From positions 6,630,602 to 6,694,601 of the forward strand of contig JAJEKV010000070.1 of assembly GCA_021234155.1 (NCBI GenBank): a DNA stretch of 64,000 bases, written 5' to 3'. The translations under genes were made by a program, and so were the position numbers. Under the pieces are notes generated by a model, which was given only the letters and a program-made list of their open reading frames with translations, did not search any database and was not told the origin of the DNA. Source of the DNA: Isoetes taiwanensis. Taxonomy: Eukaryota > Streptophyta > Lycopodiopsida > Isoetales > Isoetaceae. This document shows, one piece after another, positions 47,916-59,490 of this stretch (position 1 is its first letter; each line of letters starts with the position of its first letter).

Positions 47916-48167
47916 TTTTTTCCCTTTTTCTGTATAATTGTGGGAGCTCTGGGATGCTGCACTTTCCTCGTTAATTGCTGCATGAGAAGGGGGAGGAGGA
48001 GCATCAGAGTGCTTTTTCCTGCAGGAATGGGGCTGGACAAATCAGTGTTGGATTTGCTGCCAGTATTCGAAGTGAAAGACGAAGAATTGGGTCTGGAATG
48101 TGCGGTTTGTTTGAGCGAATTTTGAACAGGGGAACAGGGCAGGATTTTGCCAAATTGCAGCCATAGC
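47916..48167 (+). pseudogene. ATL-type RING-H2 E3 ligase fragment
   Basis: N-terminal part of an ATL family ubiquitin ligase, a membrane-anchored RING-H2 protein. In one frame: a hydrophobic segment (FFCIIVGALGCCTFLVN), basic residues, the GLD motif (GLDKSVLDLLPVFEV) and the first RING cysteines (LECAVCLSEF). An in-frame TGA at 48,123-48,125 replaces the usual acidic residue. The frame then continues GRILPNCSHSFHTQC, with the C-x-H-x3-H ligands. After that the expected WL...CPLC part is missing and unrelated sequence follows. So the RING lacks its last Cys pair. The break suggests a captured or truncated copy; a parent gene elsewhere is expected. Confidence 0.85.
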
Positions 48168-49970
48168 TTCCACACTCAGTGTAGAATCCCTTTCTTTTTT
48201 GCCCTCTTTTTCTTGCAAGAATTTCTTTCTTTGCTCTGCTTTTCTTTCTCAAATCCCTGTTCTAATCCCTGCTTTTTATGATATTTACAGACGGATTTGT
48301 GCTTTGCAGATCAAATATAAAGAATGAATATGAAAAATGTTCGAGGAAGCTGCACCCAGGTCGAGATTCATTGAATCAAATAAAATTTCACTTGAGAATC
48401 ATCGAAAGCTTTTTGATCCGGCAATTTTTATCCAGGAACGAGACTCTGGATTTCAAATTTTTCTCTTCCTTCTAACCCATCAGAAGGGCATAGATTCTTC
48501 TGCGAAATTTGGTTTTAAATTCTTCTCAGACCTTTCTGATCGGAACTAGATAAGTGAAAAAATATTTGCCCACTTCAAAACGATGCATAATATTTAGCAG
48601 CATAGAAAAATTGCATCTAATCGAACAATTGATTTGTGCCCTTCTTCCTTTGCAGCGCTGCATGTATAGTCCTGTGGTGATTATTAATCCCAAACAAATG
48701 TCAGAAAGAACTATTTCTGGGTGATTATTAAATCCCAAATGCCCAACATTTGTTTCTGCAAGCAATAGAAATCTATGATCCACAGAACAATTTCTTCATT
48801 GTAATTTGTACTTGCAGAATGATAGAATCCGTTCAAATCAAATTTACTGAGCATTTATAGAGAATATCCAAACAATGATTACTTGTGAAATCTGTACTTG
48901 CAAAATTTTATGGTTTCAGTTCAAATTCACGAAGCATTTATGAGGATGGGATGAGGATATCCAAACAAAATCAGTAGCTGGCTATGATTCTAGATAAAAT
49001 GCAAGAGATACTACCTGCTAACTACTGATTTAGCTGGCAGCCTGCAGCGAATCATACCAAATCAGAGTTCATACCGAATCAGCGAATCATACCGAATCAT
49101 ACCAAATTATGATGACAACAAATTATGATGACAAGTGTTAGTAACTGGTTGGAAATATTAGAGTATAAATATGTCTCTACACTGCGGTTGTGAAGTCGAG
49201 AAGTGAATCCATGTGCTTCCTATAGCAGAGCAGAATCGGCCTTTTCTTCTCTCAGGCTGCTTCAGGTAAAGCTTGGCTTCTATTTACTTATGCTTTTATA
49301 TTTGCTTTTGTCCCTGTGTGCTAAGTGCCCATGCCTTGAATCGGTCTTTTAATGCGCTCTTAACGCTGCTGCTAAAGACTAGACTGCCCTCCTTAAGTTA
49401 CTTGAGATATCTGTGCCTTTCTGTCAACTCCAAATTCTTCAATGAAAACCGTGATCAACAGTGTGTTTTTGAGTAAACAACAGGCCTGCGCCACAGGAAG
49501 CTTCAGAGCTTTTTGCTCAGACAAAATACCTTGCTATTAGATCGTATTAAGATTCCTGGCCCAGCCTGGCTTTTTGATCATGTTCTGTCTCTGCCATCTG
49601 CCCTTTTTTTGTTGTGCTAATCTAGCAAACAAATCTCCGCCCTGTACTAAATCATTCTTGGGCACATTTTTCTGTCCATTTTTTTCGGCATCAGCCTTGA
49701 TTCTTCTGTTCAATAGTAATCGCTGGTCCTGGGCACCTCGACCGCCATAGCTAGACTGTCATTCAGCCGGTGGAGCTTCAAATAGATCTCCTCCCCGGAA
49801 ACCCTAACCCAAATGTCTGGTTCGGCGGCCTTTTAGTCAAGGAGGGCCTTTTTTCTCATTTTTTCCTAAGTTTGCACAAATCGACATTTTAAGGCAGTTT
49901 TAGAATGTGGGACGTTGTGGCCACGTGTGTTTCTTGGCAAGGCATCTATGATCCTATAATGGTTGAGAAA
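48168..49970. other. No definite gene; scattered exon-like sense
   Basis: Moderate-GC patches and acceptor-like sites (TTCTTGCAAG, CTTTGCAG) occur to 48.6 kb, and a leader-like AAACCCTAACCCAAATGTC near 49,800. No frame gives a recognisable protein. Confidence 0.4.
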
Positions 49971-50193
49971 AATAAGAAAAGCCTAAGATGCTTAGCGTAT
50001 ATATACGATACGATTTCTAATATACGATTTAAGCGTGAACCTTAGTGTAGATTTATGAAAACATTAGTACGTATATCGAAATAAGAAAAGCTTAGATTAA
50101 GGTTAGCGTATATACACACGATACGATTTCTAATATACGAATTAACTGCGAACCTTAGTGTACATTTAGGAAAACATTAGTATGTATATCGAA
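49971..50193. repeat. Direct repeat, about 110 bp x 2, upstream of the Helitron gene
   Basis: Units 49,971-50,079 and 50,080-50,193 share AATAAGAAAAGC, CGATACGATTTCTAATATACG, GAACCTTAGTGTA and GTATATCGAAA. They are AT-rich and lie about 550 bp before the Rep-helicase start. Confidence 0.85.
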
Positions 50194-50744
50194 AACTCTA
50201 TTCATTCTGGATTATGAGGTAGAAACCTGATGGTTTCGACTTCAAGACCATAAGGGAATTTGAGCAGATAAACATATACATGTTATGGCATACCTTCAAC
50301 TTTCACAGAAAAGCCTAGGTTGGGTTCTTGACACACCTTTCCACGACCTCTTTTCACAAAAAAAAAGCATAGGTCCGAAGCATATTGAGGCCGATGCTAT
50401 CTCCTCCTCTCGCATTCTTGACATTTATCTCTGAGTCAAATCATGTCCCATGTCCATTAAGGGGTTCCTAAAATGAGGATATTGCTCTAAAAATGCAAGA
50501 AAAATGTTAACATTTTATCTAAAAATGAATAATGTGCAACCCAAAAAAAAAGGGGGACTCCTTCACTTTACAAAATGTTTAAATATTTATGTTGTGGATC
50601 GACCAGTTGACATGTTCCAATTGCATAAATGCAGAGTTTAAGTTCATTCTTGAAAATTTATATTGTGAAGTGGGAAAAGATCAACAGAGCAAGCGAAAAA
50701 ACAAGTAAGTCAGTTATCACCTTGTTATATATAATCAAGTAATA
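50194..50744. other. Probable 5' region of the autonomous Helitron
   Basis: Non-coding, AT-rich. A Helitron TC terminus should lie here or further upstream, but I could not identify it. Confidence 0.35.
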
Positions 50745-53700
50745 TTGCTAGATCATATGCCTCGTAGACAGTGGGTTGCGAGCTTGACTAAGGATGATAG
50801 AGAGAAGCTTCAAGAACGACATAGACGAGGTGAAAGAATGCGCTATGCAAATCAGACTGAAGAGGATAAAGAAAGGTTGCGGGAAAGAAAAAGGGAGCGC
50901 TATAGGCAACTTAGATCTACACAAATAGAGGGGAGAAGGTCTACTTCTATTGGCGTGGACACACAAATGAGTGAGAGAATAATAGACCTTCCAAGAGAAC
51001 ATCGAAGCAGCAATTTAGCTAACCTTTTCGCGATAAATCCTGTTAATATGGATACTCGTGTATCCCAAACATATTCCACAACAGACGTAACACTAGACAA
51101 AAATATGGGGTCATGCAGCCATTCATATATTGACCATGACCAGTCAATGACAGGATTAGAAACCACTCCCACATCCATGGTAATATCTACAGCCCCAACT
51201 CTTCTAGAGTCTAATGGATCAATTGCAATAGAGGAGCAAAACCCAAACCCTATTGAGGTCAATACTATATGTATAGGCATAGATATGTCTGGCATGCCTA
51301 TGGCAAGTTCATCTCAAAAACAAATAGATCTAAACTTAAACGAGAATCCTAGAAATAGAAGGCATGAGAGACTAATAAATCTTGCACGGAAGCGTCGAGG
51401 TAGAGATACGATTGAGGGGTCAGTTATAGATGGTGTATCATCTCAAGTTGAAAGCTTGTGCTCCAGTGACTTGCATGCAACACCTATGATCACCCCGACA
51501 AATTCCGGTCATGTGGATTTTCCTACATTTCAAACGACTTCAATGTCCACAGCAACTGTAGACATGAGTGCGATTGTTACTAATTCTAATAAGCTAACAG
51601 GTTCTTTGAATTCATCCAGCCAAACCCAAATTAATAGTTCCATACATTGGCAAGCTCAAGCGCAACACATGAATTTGGCGATGCGTCATACGTACGTGAT
51701 GTGCTCATGGAATAAAAGGTGCACATATTGCCAAATCCCGTTGCTCAATGTTGAGAAGAATGGGTTTTGTTGCAATAAGGGAAAGTGGTTACTACCACCA
51801 CTACCCCCTTTGCCCACAAGATTGAACGACTTATACAACATGCAAGAGTTTGCTCAACTAGCGAGAAGAATGAACAATTTATTTTGCTTCAGCGTTCTTG
51901 GAGTGAGTGGAGGATTCGTAAATTTGAATTTTCCTTCATCGGTGACTATTACTGGACGAACATATCATCGCCTACGGCCCACCTCAGAATCAGGGCATCC
52001 AATACATTGGTATATATATGATGAATCTGAACGATATACACATGCTCGAGATCAAAGAGTGCCATTTCAATGGGTTGCTATTGTTAGTTCAATTCTTAAT
52101 CAAGTAAATCCATTTATCCAAAATCTCCGAACCATGGGAAGCATGCATCTACAATCAGCATACATCACAATTCAAGGAGCGATTGCAAGTAATGAAATTG
52201 CAGCCATCGCAGATGTCAATAATACAGCTGAGATTTCACCTCGAATTGCTGGTTTTTGGGTTCGTAATGAAGGGGAACCAACCTTCATGAACATTCTCGA
52301 TCCTATGTATGAGCCGCTCCAATATCCTTTGTTTTTTCCCCATGGTACTATTGGCTGGGGACTTGGAAATGAACATGGTTTCACACAATTGCAGTGGTAT
52401 AGGTGTAGATTGCTGCACGAGGAACGCTTTCTTCAATTAGGTCGTCTATGCGGAGAATATTTGGTTGACATGTATTCTAGGGTTGAAGATGCTCGATTAA
52501 ACTACTTTAGAACGTCGACGTTTCGAAATAGAAGAGTGCAGTATGATGAGGACTATTCTGAACGAGAGAATGACGATCGGAATGACATCATCTTACCATC
52601 ATCCTTCTTGGGGTGTCAGAGGTGGTGCTCTGTGCAAGTCGCAGACGCGCTGGTGCTATCTAGATCAAAAGGTCGTCCAACACTATTCATTACTATGACT
52701 ACAAATACAGATTGGCCAGAAATAAGAGCCAGACTCAGACCTGGACAAAATGCATCAGATGTTCCTATGATTGTTATCCGATGCTTTCATGGACGATTGC
52801 AACGATTGAAGGAACTTCTTCATAAATTTTTCCAATGCATATCATATATAATAACAGTCATAGAATTTCAAAAACGTGGATTGCCACATGCCCATCTCGT
52901 CTTGCGTACTGAACCTGACATACCGATCGAATGCATTGATGACATCATCTCTGCTGAATTGCCTACTGATCAAGTCCTCTGTAAACAAGTCCAAAAATTT
53001 ATGATCCACAGACATACAGAAAGGTGTTCTCCAAATGGCAATTCCTGTTGTTACAATTTCCCTAAGGACATTAACCCAACAACGTATCTTGATTCGAAGG
53101 GTTATGTACAATACAGGAGGAGGAGTATAGACGATGTATGGGTGGTTCCCTATAATGCTTTCCTCCTGCACGAGTTGGATTGTCACATTATGGTAGACAT
53201 TGCATCAACAGTTCATGTGTTCTCTTATCTTTATGGTTATATCTACAAGGGATTTGACAATGCTAATTTTCGAGTATCCCAGGATAGGCATTCAACTTCT
53301 ATACCATCATCATTAGGTAATGAACATCAAATAGGCACGGAATCCTCGTCGAAAAATAATGATCAATGAGAAAATACTACTAGCCAACTATCAGGTTCCG
53401 CACCATCTGAACAAACTACTAGGAGACCTCCTAGGGATGAAATACAGGATTACTTGAGGGCGCGTTATCTATCAGCAACAGAAGCGGCGTGGAGAACAAT
53501 GTCGTATGATATAACAAATAAGTCTCCTGCTGTCAAATGCCTACCCCTACATCTGCCACATTCAAACACGAGGTCGTTATTAGATCGATATTTCTTACGA
53601 CCTCTGAATCTCGAGTTTGATGCCTTTACATATATTCAAGATATGAACAAGCTGCTAACTACATATAATCCAGCATTGGCTATCGAATATGGAACTCATT

Positions 53701-53933
53701 TGGAACAAGAGCAGGAGGGGTTCACGAGGAACATAGTGAAGAGGAGGGTAAGGCAACCAATTGTATGTAGGATACGTTTGCTATTGCCTCGAGTAGGAGA
53801 AGCGTTCTACTTGAGACAAATCCTGCTACATCGCCCTGTGAGGACATGGGATGAGCTAAAGGTCGTCAATGAACAACAATATGAAACTTACCAAAAAGTC
53901 AGCAGAGGCGTGAGGGTTACCGCAGACACATAA
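50745..53933 (+). pseudogene. Helitron Rep-helicase, Rep half (one in-frame stop)
   Basis: The replication initiator part of an autonomous Helitron. An 874-codon frame starts with a Lys/Arg-rich tail (about 1-70), has a linker, then a Cys-rich zinc motif at about 325-350 (CTYCQIP...CCNKGKWLLPPL), the Helitron_like_N domain, the HUH motif GLPHAHLVL (His715, His717) and the Tyr motif SYLYGYIYKGFD (Tyr828, Tyr832). The usual Lys before the second Tyr is Gly831. A TGA at 53,367 interrupts it; the same frame runs on to 53,933 (YLSATEAAWRTMSYDI, FYLRQILLHRPVRTWDEL), so a single base change made the stop. It is then shifted into the helicase half. Full-length proteins of this type are about 1,400-1,600 residues. 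Confidence 0.92.
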
Positions 53934-55652
53934 TGAGGCAAGATAGTCATGGAAGAAGCCGTTTCTCTATCAATCGAGTCCCACACAACTCACGATTTCT
54001 TTTTGCCATGCTACTTCTTGATCAAGGTCCAAAGAATAGAGCTATGGAGTAAGTTCAAAATACCAATGAGTATTGACCTGCTAGACGCGAATATTCAAAT
54101 GACGAGACAATTGCCTTCAATGAATCCCTTCATTTAATCAACAAAGATTCTAACACAACATAGTACCAACATCATGGCATTTGGTCTCCAACTACAACCT
54201 CGTGTTGGAAGAAATGTCATGTATGAATTACAAAAATTTCCCTGACCATGGGCGTGCCTTAGATAAGGTGACGCAAAATGACAAGCATAATGAATAATGA
54301 CCAACAAAAGATTTACGGCTTCATTCGAGAATGGTTAGAATCCCCGTAAAGCAACCAACCTTTATTCATCGATGGAAAAGCCGGGAGGGCAAAACATTCC
54401 CCGTTGAATTGCATATGTCCGTTTCATACACCCAACCAAGGTATAGTACTTCCATGCGTACAGACAAAAGATTGGCGGTCTCCAATACCCGGAGGACGAA
54501 CGGCCCACTCTCGTTCCAAATCCCCGTGGAAGAAAATAATGCAAATGGCCTTCACTCAATGATAGAACATGATTCTCGAGCGTTAAATTGCTCATTGCAA
54601 CTAAGGTCATTATCCGGGATGAATTCCCAATGGCAAATAAAGCTGTCATAGAAAGTGCCCATCATTTATTGCAAAGACTATGTAAGAATAGTCTTCCCTT
54701 TGAGGCAAACACTTTATCTCTTTGGAGATTTTAGACAAGTCACTTTGTTGTCAAGGAGGAGGAAGAAATGCAAAGATATAACGCATCCATAAAATCCTCT
54801 CCACTATGGCAAACTTTTCGTGTGTTCAGATTAGAACAACCGGTACGCAATGCTCGTGACCCTGAACTAATGCATTTTGTCGATCGCATCGGAGAGAATT
54901 GGGAGGAGTCCACTGTCTCACTAGATATCTTCAACATAACTACTAATGTAGAAGATAGCGTAGAATTCCTTTATCCATCCAACGTACTTCGAGATTCAGA
55001 TTCATGCAAGAAACGCAACCTTTTGTCGACGATCAATAAGAGCGTTGATAGTTTTAATGATCGCATTCTTAATAGAGTTCCTAGTTATGATAAATCTTAT
55101 TATAGTCATGATCATATCACCGAACAAGATGAAATTATACATGACCACCCTTACGCAACATCAGATTTCCTTAATAACTTCACACATTCCGGAATACCTA
55201 ACCACGAACTAAAGCTTAAGGTAGGTGCAATATGTCATATTATGAAACGGCTAGACATGGAAAAAGGTCTAGTGAAAAATGCGAGAGTTATGATCGTATC
55301 AATGCACGCGAAGTTTGTAATGGTAAAAGTATTAGATGAGGCGAGTCAAGAAGATGCATGTACGTATCCGATCTCTAGAACTGACTTCTTTTATCAACCG
55401 GAGAATCGGCCTTGGACCATTCATAGACGTCAATTACCCCTTCGACTATCATATGCAACCACTTTCAATAGCTGCCAAGGATTGACGTTGGATCGTGTTG
55501 TTATTGACCTACGTACTGAGGTATTCGCACATGGCCAGTTATACACCGCGCTTACTCGCATGCGAACGAGAGAAGATGCTCTCATCCTACTCTCACCAGA
55601 GAATATTACGAGGTGCACCAAAAATATTGTCTACAAGGAGTTATTGTGCTGA
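53934..55652 (+). pseudogene. Helitron Rep-helicase, Pif1-like helicase half (broken)
   Basis: The 5'-to-3' DNA helicase that unwinds the displaced strand. Sense resumes as FAMLLLDQGPKNRAM near 54,010. The Walker A region lies at 54,361-54,399, split by a one-base shift (FIDGKAG in one frame, GKTF in the next). Walker B is at about 54,615 (RDEFPMANKAVIE, for the usual DEAPM). Motif III is degenerate at about 54,715. The long frame 54768-55652 ends with FNSCQGLTLDRVVIDL and GQLYTALTRMRTREDAL, which are motifs V and VI. At least four frame changes and several stops lie between 53,920 and 54,760, so no helicase can be made from this copy. Confidence 0.88.
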
Positions 55653-55679
55653 TGAAGTACGTTTTCCTCAATCTTTTTT

Positions 55680-55860
55680 CTGTACAGGTCATGCAAGAAA
55701 ACGATAAAGAACTAGACTCCCAATAAGGTGCGTCCTCTCCATCTTTCACAGTTATCACAAGCATGCTTTCTTCAACTTTCATTACAGGTTACATACGAAA
55801 AAAAAAAAACAATTGGACTTCAAATAAGGTACATCCCCTCCACCTTTAACAGGTACTATT
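55680..55860. repeat. 3' non-coding tandem units of the Helitron
   Basis: Two diverged units sharing ACAGGT, AGAAAACGATAAAGAACTAG or its decayed form, and AATAAGGT(G/A)C(G/A)TC, just after the helicase stop. Confidence 0.6.
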
Positions 55861-55948
55861 ATCTGCCCATATGATACGTGATCTGCTGTTTAATTACCAT
55901 GAGATTCCCCTCATTTGTGTCTTATCAAAATGAAAAAATAAAATCCAT

Positions 55949-56264
55949 CCATCGCGGTGATGGTTTAGTGGTAAATCCATTGGTTATGGGATGCCCCCAG
56001 CCAGGATCAAAACCCATTGACTAGCATCGGATGGAAAAAGAGGAAGAACGGAAAAAAAAAAAAAAATATCCATCGCGCTTGTGGCCTAGTGGTTAGGCTA
56101 TTGGTTATGGGAAAACCCCACCCAGGCTCAAAACCCACTGACTACCATCGGATGGTGGAAAAAGAAAATGAAAAAATCATCGCGGCTGATGGTCTAGTGG
56201 TTAAGCCATTGGTTATGGGCAACCCCCACCCAGGCTCAAAACCCACTGACTACAACCGGATGGT
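55949..56264 (+). repeat. Three tandem tRNA-like (SINE) units
   Basis: Units at 55949-56034, 56070-56157 and 56178-56264, each with CATCGCG, an A-box-like TGGTCTAGTGGTTA, TTGGTTATGGG, a B-box-like CAGGCTCAAAACCC and a closing CGGATGG, separated by A-rich linkers. The layout fits tRNA-derived SINE heads in tandem. A further T-arm-like palindrome, ATGGGTTCAAATCCCAT, lies at about 56,383. Confidence 0.75.
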
Positions 56265-56800
56265 GACCAAAAATAGTTAAATAAAAAAAATGCAAAATAT
56301 GACACAATAACAAAGTGGGAATCCCATGGTGATTAAAAACAGCTTTCATGTATCATATGGCACATGAACACAAGGAAATAACATGGGTTCAAATCCCATA
56401 TGTTCGTGAATAAGAGAAATGTTCGCGACAAATAAGCGAATCATATATAGCGGCAACCACGGTAGTAGCCTTCTTTATTGTTTGATCTGCGACCGCCTGC
56501 TGATTCTTCTTCGATATTCCTTTTTTTCGGTAAACCCTTAGTCAGTTTCTCCTGATGCTCGGTAAACCCTTAGTCAGTTTCTCCTGATGCGGCCTTACAT
56601 ATGTGCTCCTGATATCCCCAACTGGCTAATCTACATGGATGCTCTCTGCTCTCAAAAATACTTTGCATCCACTCTTGAATATAGTTCTGAACTATATGAC
56701 CATATCATTGTGTCTTTATTATCGAAACATCAAGTCTCATACTTACAAATTCATCCATTCCAAATTACCCTGCAAGAGTGAGTTGACGAAGAGAAATGTT
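56265..56800. other. No gene; Helitron 3' region
   Basis: AT-rich. The word GAGAAATGTTCGCG occurs at about 56,414 and again at 56,791 just before the terminal hairpin. A short CTCCTGATGCTCGGTAAACC repeat lies at 56,530-56,590. Confidence 0.45.
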
Positions 56801-56834
56801 CGCGGCGGCCTTGGCCGCCGCGATAAATTTCTTG
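56801..56834 (+). mobile_element. Candidate 3' terminus of the autonomous Helitron
   Basis: A perfect 10-bp stem (CGCGGCGGCC, TT loop, GGCCGCCGCG; 56801-56822) is followed by 12 bases ending CTTG and then T. The hairpin, its distance from the end, the following T and the position 1.15 kb downstream of the helicase in the same orientation all fit a Helitron 3' end. CTTG departs from the usual CTRR. Confidence 0.6.
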
Positions 56835-57306
56835 TATTATAATAAGCAATCGTAACTTAGCCAGAAGCATAATATTCTTAAGTCTATATGACTTTCGACC
56901 ATTTTGGAATAGACCTTAATATTTTTACCTATGAAGGCGTTTTGTCTATTAAACATGTGTCGAGCATTGCTACACATAAGCACATGTCTTTATATTGATC
57001 AATTGAAGACCACGTCAATTATTATTTTGATTGACCAAGTTCAAAATATGAGATGTCTTTGAATTGAGGCAGGTGGTTCAGACCATTTGCTACTAAATTA
57101 GTCTGGCAGGATCTCATGCCAGCTGTGATAAATGACAAAAGAAAAGGAACATTAAGAGTAAGAATTTATACCACTTCATATGGGTGCTCAGATTTTTATA
57201 AAATTGCTACATGTTCTCGGATTCATTCCTTATTAAGCTCAAACTTAACAACAATGTATTATATTGAAGTCGTCCTTTGTCGCACATAAGTAGAGGTTGT
57301 GTATTT
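56835..57306. other. No recognisable gene
   Basis: AT-rich spacer between two Helitrons; nothing seen. Confidence 0.5.
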
Positions 57307-59490
57307 ATAGTAAATGTGTGCCCGACATTGCCACCCAAAGGATGCTATTTCATATGAACTTTTGACATAATCACATTATTTCAAGAATGTAGTACAACTT
57401 TTAGAAACTATTACCATCAAGAAGGGATCTTGTTTCTTACTGTAACCTTTGTGGAGCTGAATGCAAATAACAGGTATCTGATGTCATTGTTCCTGCAAAA
57501 GTAATCAATCTTGGTTGTCTGTGAATACTACACAAACATGCTTAGCAAATAGAACATTTGCAAGCTTTGCACACTTAAAAGTTGTAGAATTACCTGCAAA
57601 ATCATTAAAATTAAAATTTGCAGAATTACTTACGAAATGCCAAGCAGCATTTTCTGAAGCAACACATATTCACCTACCATTTCTAAAAGCTGGAATACCA
57701 ACTTCAGATTATAACTATCTTTAAGATTTCCTGTGTTGATTACTAATCAAGTTTTCCAATCTGATTACTAAAGTAGTCTATGTTTCTGCATAAGGAGAGA
57801 AATATCAAACATGCTGCCTGCATATAATGTGCCATTTTCTGACCTGTTATTGCAAAAACCATGTCTTCCCCAACACAGTATACTCATTTCCCTTTAGGAA
57901 AAAACATGCAGCAACAAAATCTGCGTCCTCTCTTGCCGGAAGAAAAGCTTTTAACCACCTATATAGCAACATGCATTTTCTTTTAGGAAAATTTTATAAC
58001 ACAGGCATGACAAATGTATATATTCCAAAAGGAGAAGCGACTGGCCTTGCAAGGTCATGACATAAATAGAAGATAATTGATTACATGTTCCACATTTTTT
58101 TGTAATAACATAGAAAAATATTCTTACCCTGAGAGAATATTGTCTTAATCTCCTATCCTTCTCGCATAGGATCATATGTTTCAAGAAAGAACCTTCTGAT
58201 ATGCCATACCCCTCTCAAAATGCTACTGCCATCAAAATCCATTTACATGGTTAGCAAAACACTGTCTACTTGCAATAAGATCCACTGTCTACTTGCAAAC
58301 ATGGTAAGGAAATGCCACAGCTGTAAGTTTGTAAGACCAGGATATTGCTAAGCTGAAAACTAAAATACTGGAACAGACTAAATATTATTTGCCTTGTCTT
58401 CATTAAAAGCCTGGGTATGGACATTCTATTGTTTACGTGGGTGTTTTGCAGATGCGATTTCACAGTTGATAGAGGAAACAACAAATATGCAGGAAATGCC
58501 ATAAGAATTAGACCTTGCCGGTGCCTGAAATGCCACTGCAGATTTAGATTTTCCAGAAAACTCCATTAAACATCAGCTTATTTCTTCTATCTACAGTATC
58601 ATGTGTCCTTTTCTTGCCACAGCCGGTAACCACAAATGCAAAGAAAGAACAACTTGAAAAGATTGTACCTGTTTCACTGATTCCTCAGCCTGCAAGAAAA
58701 GATTTACAATAGTTTAACTTACAGCGATGCAAAAGGTCCAATTCATGCACACAGAAGAGGCCATCTGCATACCTGCTCGGCAGGGTTTTTCATTCCAAGA
58801 ATATGAGGCTCTGTTCGCCGACCTTTGTTTAAAATCCGCACATTCCTCTTGCATCCTTGGCTTCCTTGGCTTCACGACTCCTCTGCTTCAGCAAATCCGA
58901 CTCCCCTGCTGATTAAAACTTTGTGCCGGAATGCCAAAGATGGTAAATCGGTTACCAAAAGCTGCAGATAAAAGCTTTCCGGCAAAAAAGAACTCGCATG
59001 CAGACCTATTTCAGATTGTAAGCTTCAGACCTTGTAGCGATTTTGGGAGCCCAAAAAAAATTTGTTGTTAGCAAAAGTTGGAAACGGCAAGGATGGCATG
59101 GCTGCTCTTCACTGCAAAAAACATATATGCAGCATTTCTCTTGCCTTTGCCTAAATCTCACATAAAAAAAAAGCCACTTTCCATTTCAATCTGCTCAAAG
59201 CCGCACCTTAAAGCCGCTGTCACCTCCGCAAAAACATTTTGAATCCCGACTTGTGGCAGAGGAATGATGGAGAGGAGAGGACGGAAAAAACGCTCCCTTC
59301 CAAGGAAATGTAACCCATTTTTGGGGACGGAGAGAGAGAAAATTTCGCAAAGCGAAAATTACGTCGGAAAATTTTTTTGTTTCCCAAAAATCACGCTTTT
59401 CTTCCAAAACTCACGCTCTAGCCGGAAATTGACGCTTTTCCCGGCGTCACTCCGGCGTGAGCCAAAAACCCCAAAACCTTTTTAAGTAGA
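57307..59490 (-). mobile_element. Helitron, copy C (2.2 kb, non-autonomous)
   Basis: The 5' end is at 59,490: minus strand A|TCTACTTAAAAAGG, with the required host A before TC, and the same terminal block as 42.6-42.85 kb. The 3' end is decayed at 57,307-57,340 (ATAGTAAATGTGTGCCC and a broken hairpin). It carries no Rep or helicase. Captured host exons lie inside (58,669-58,871). Confidence 0.65.
58669..58871 (-). pseudogene. Captured host-gene exons in Helitron C
   Basis: Two exons that join in phase. The first (58,773-58,871) is open as CKRNVRILNKGRRTEPHILG then MKNPAEQ and ends at a CAG|GTATGC donor. The second (58,669-58,689) follows a TTTCTTGCAG acceptor, encodes AEESVKQ and ends at CAG|GTACAA. 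I do not recognise the protein. Phase-0 joining and proper splice signals on both sides support capture of a spliced gene with its intron. Confidence 0.5.

Noticed and set aside
55949-56264. True tRNA genes
   Set aside because: The A and B boxes are imperfect, no anticodon arm or acceptor stem pairs properly, and the units are tandem with A-rich linkers.
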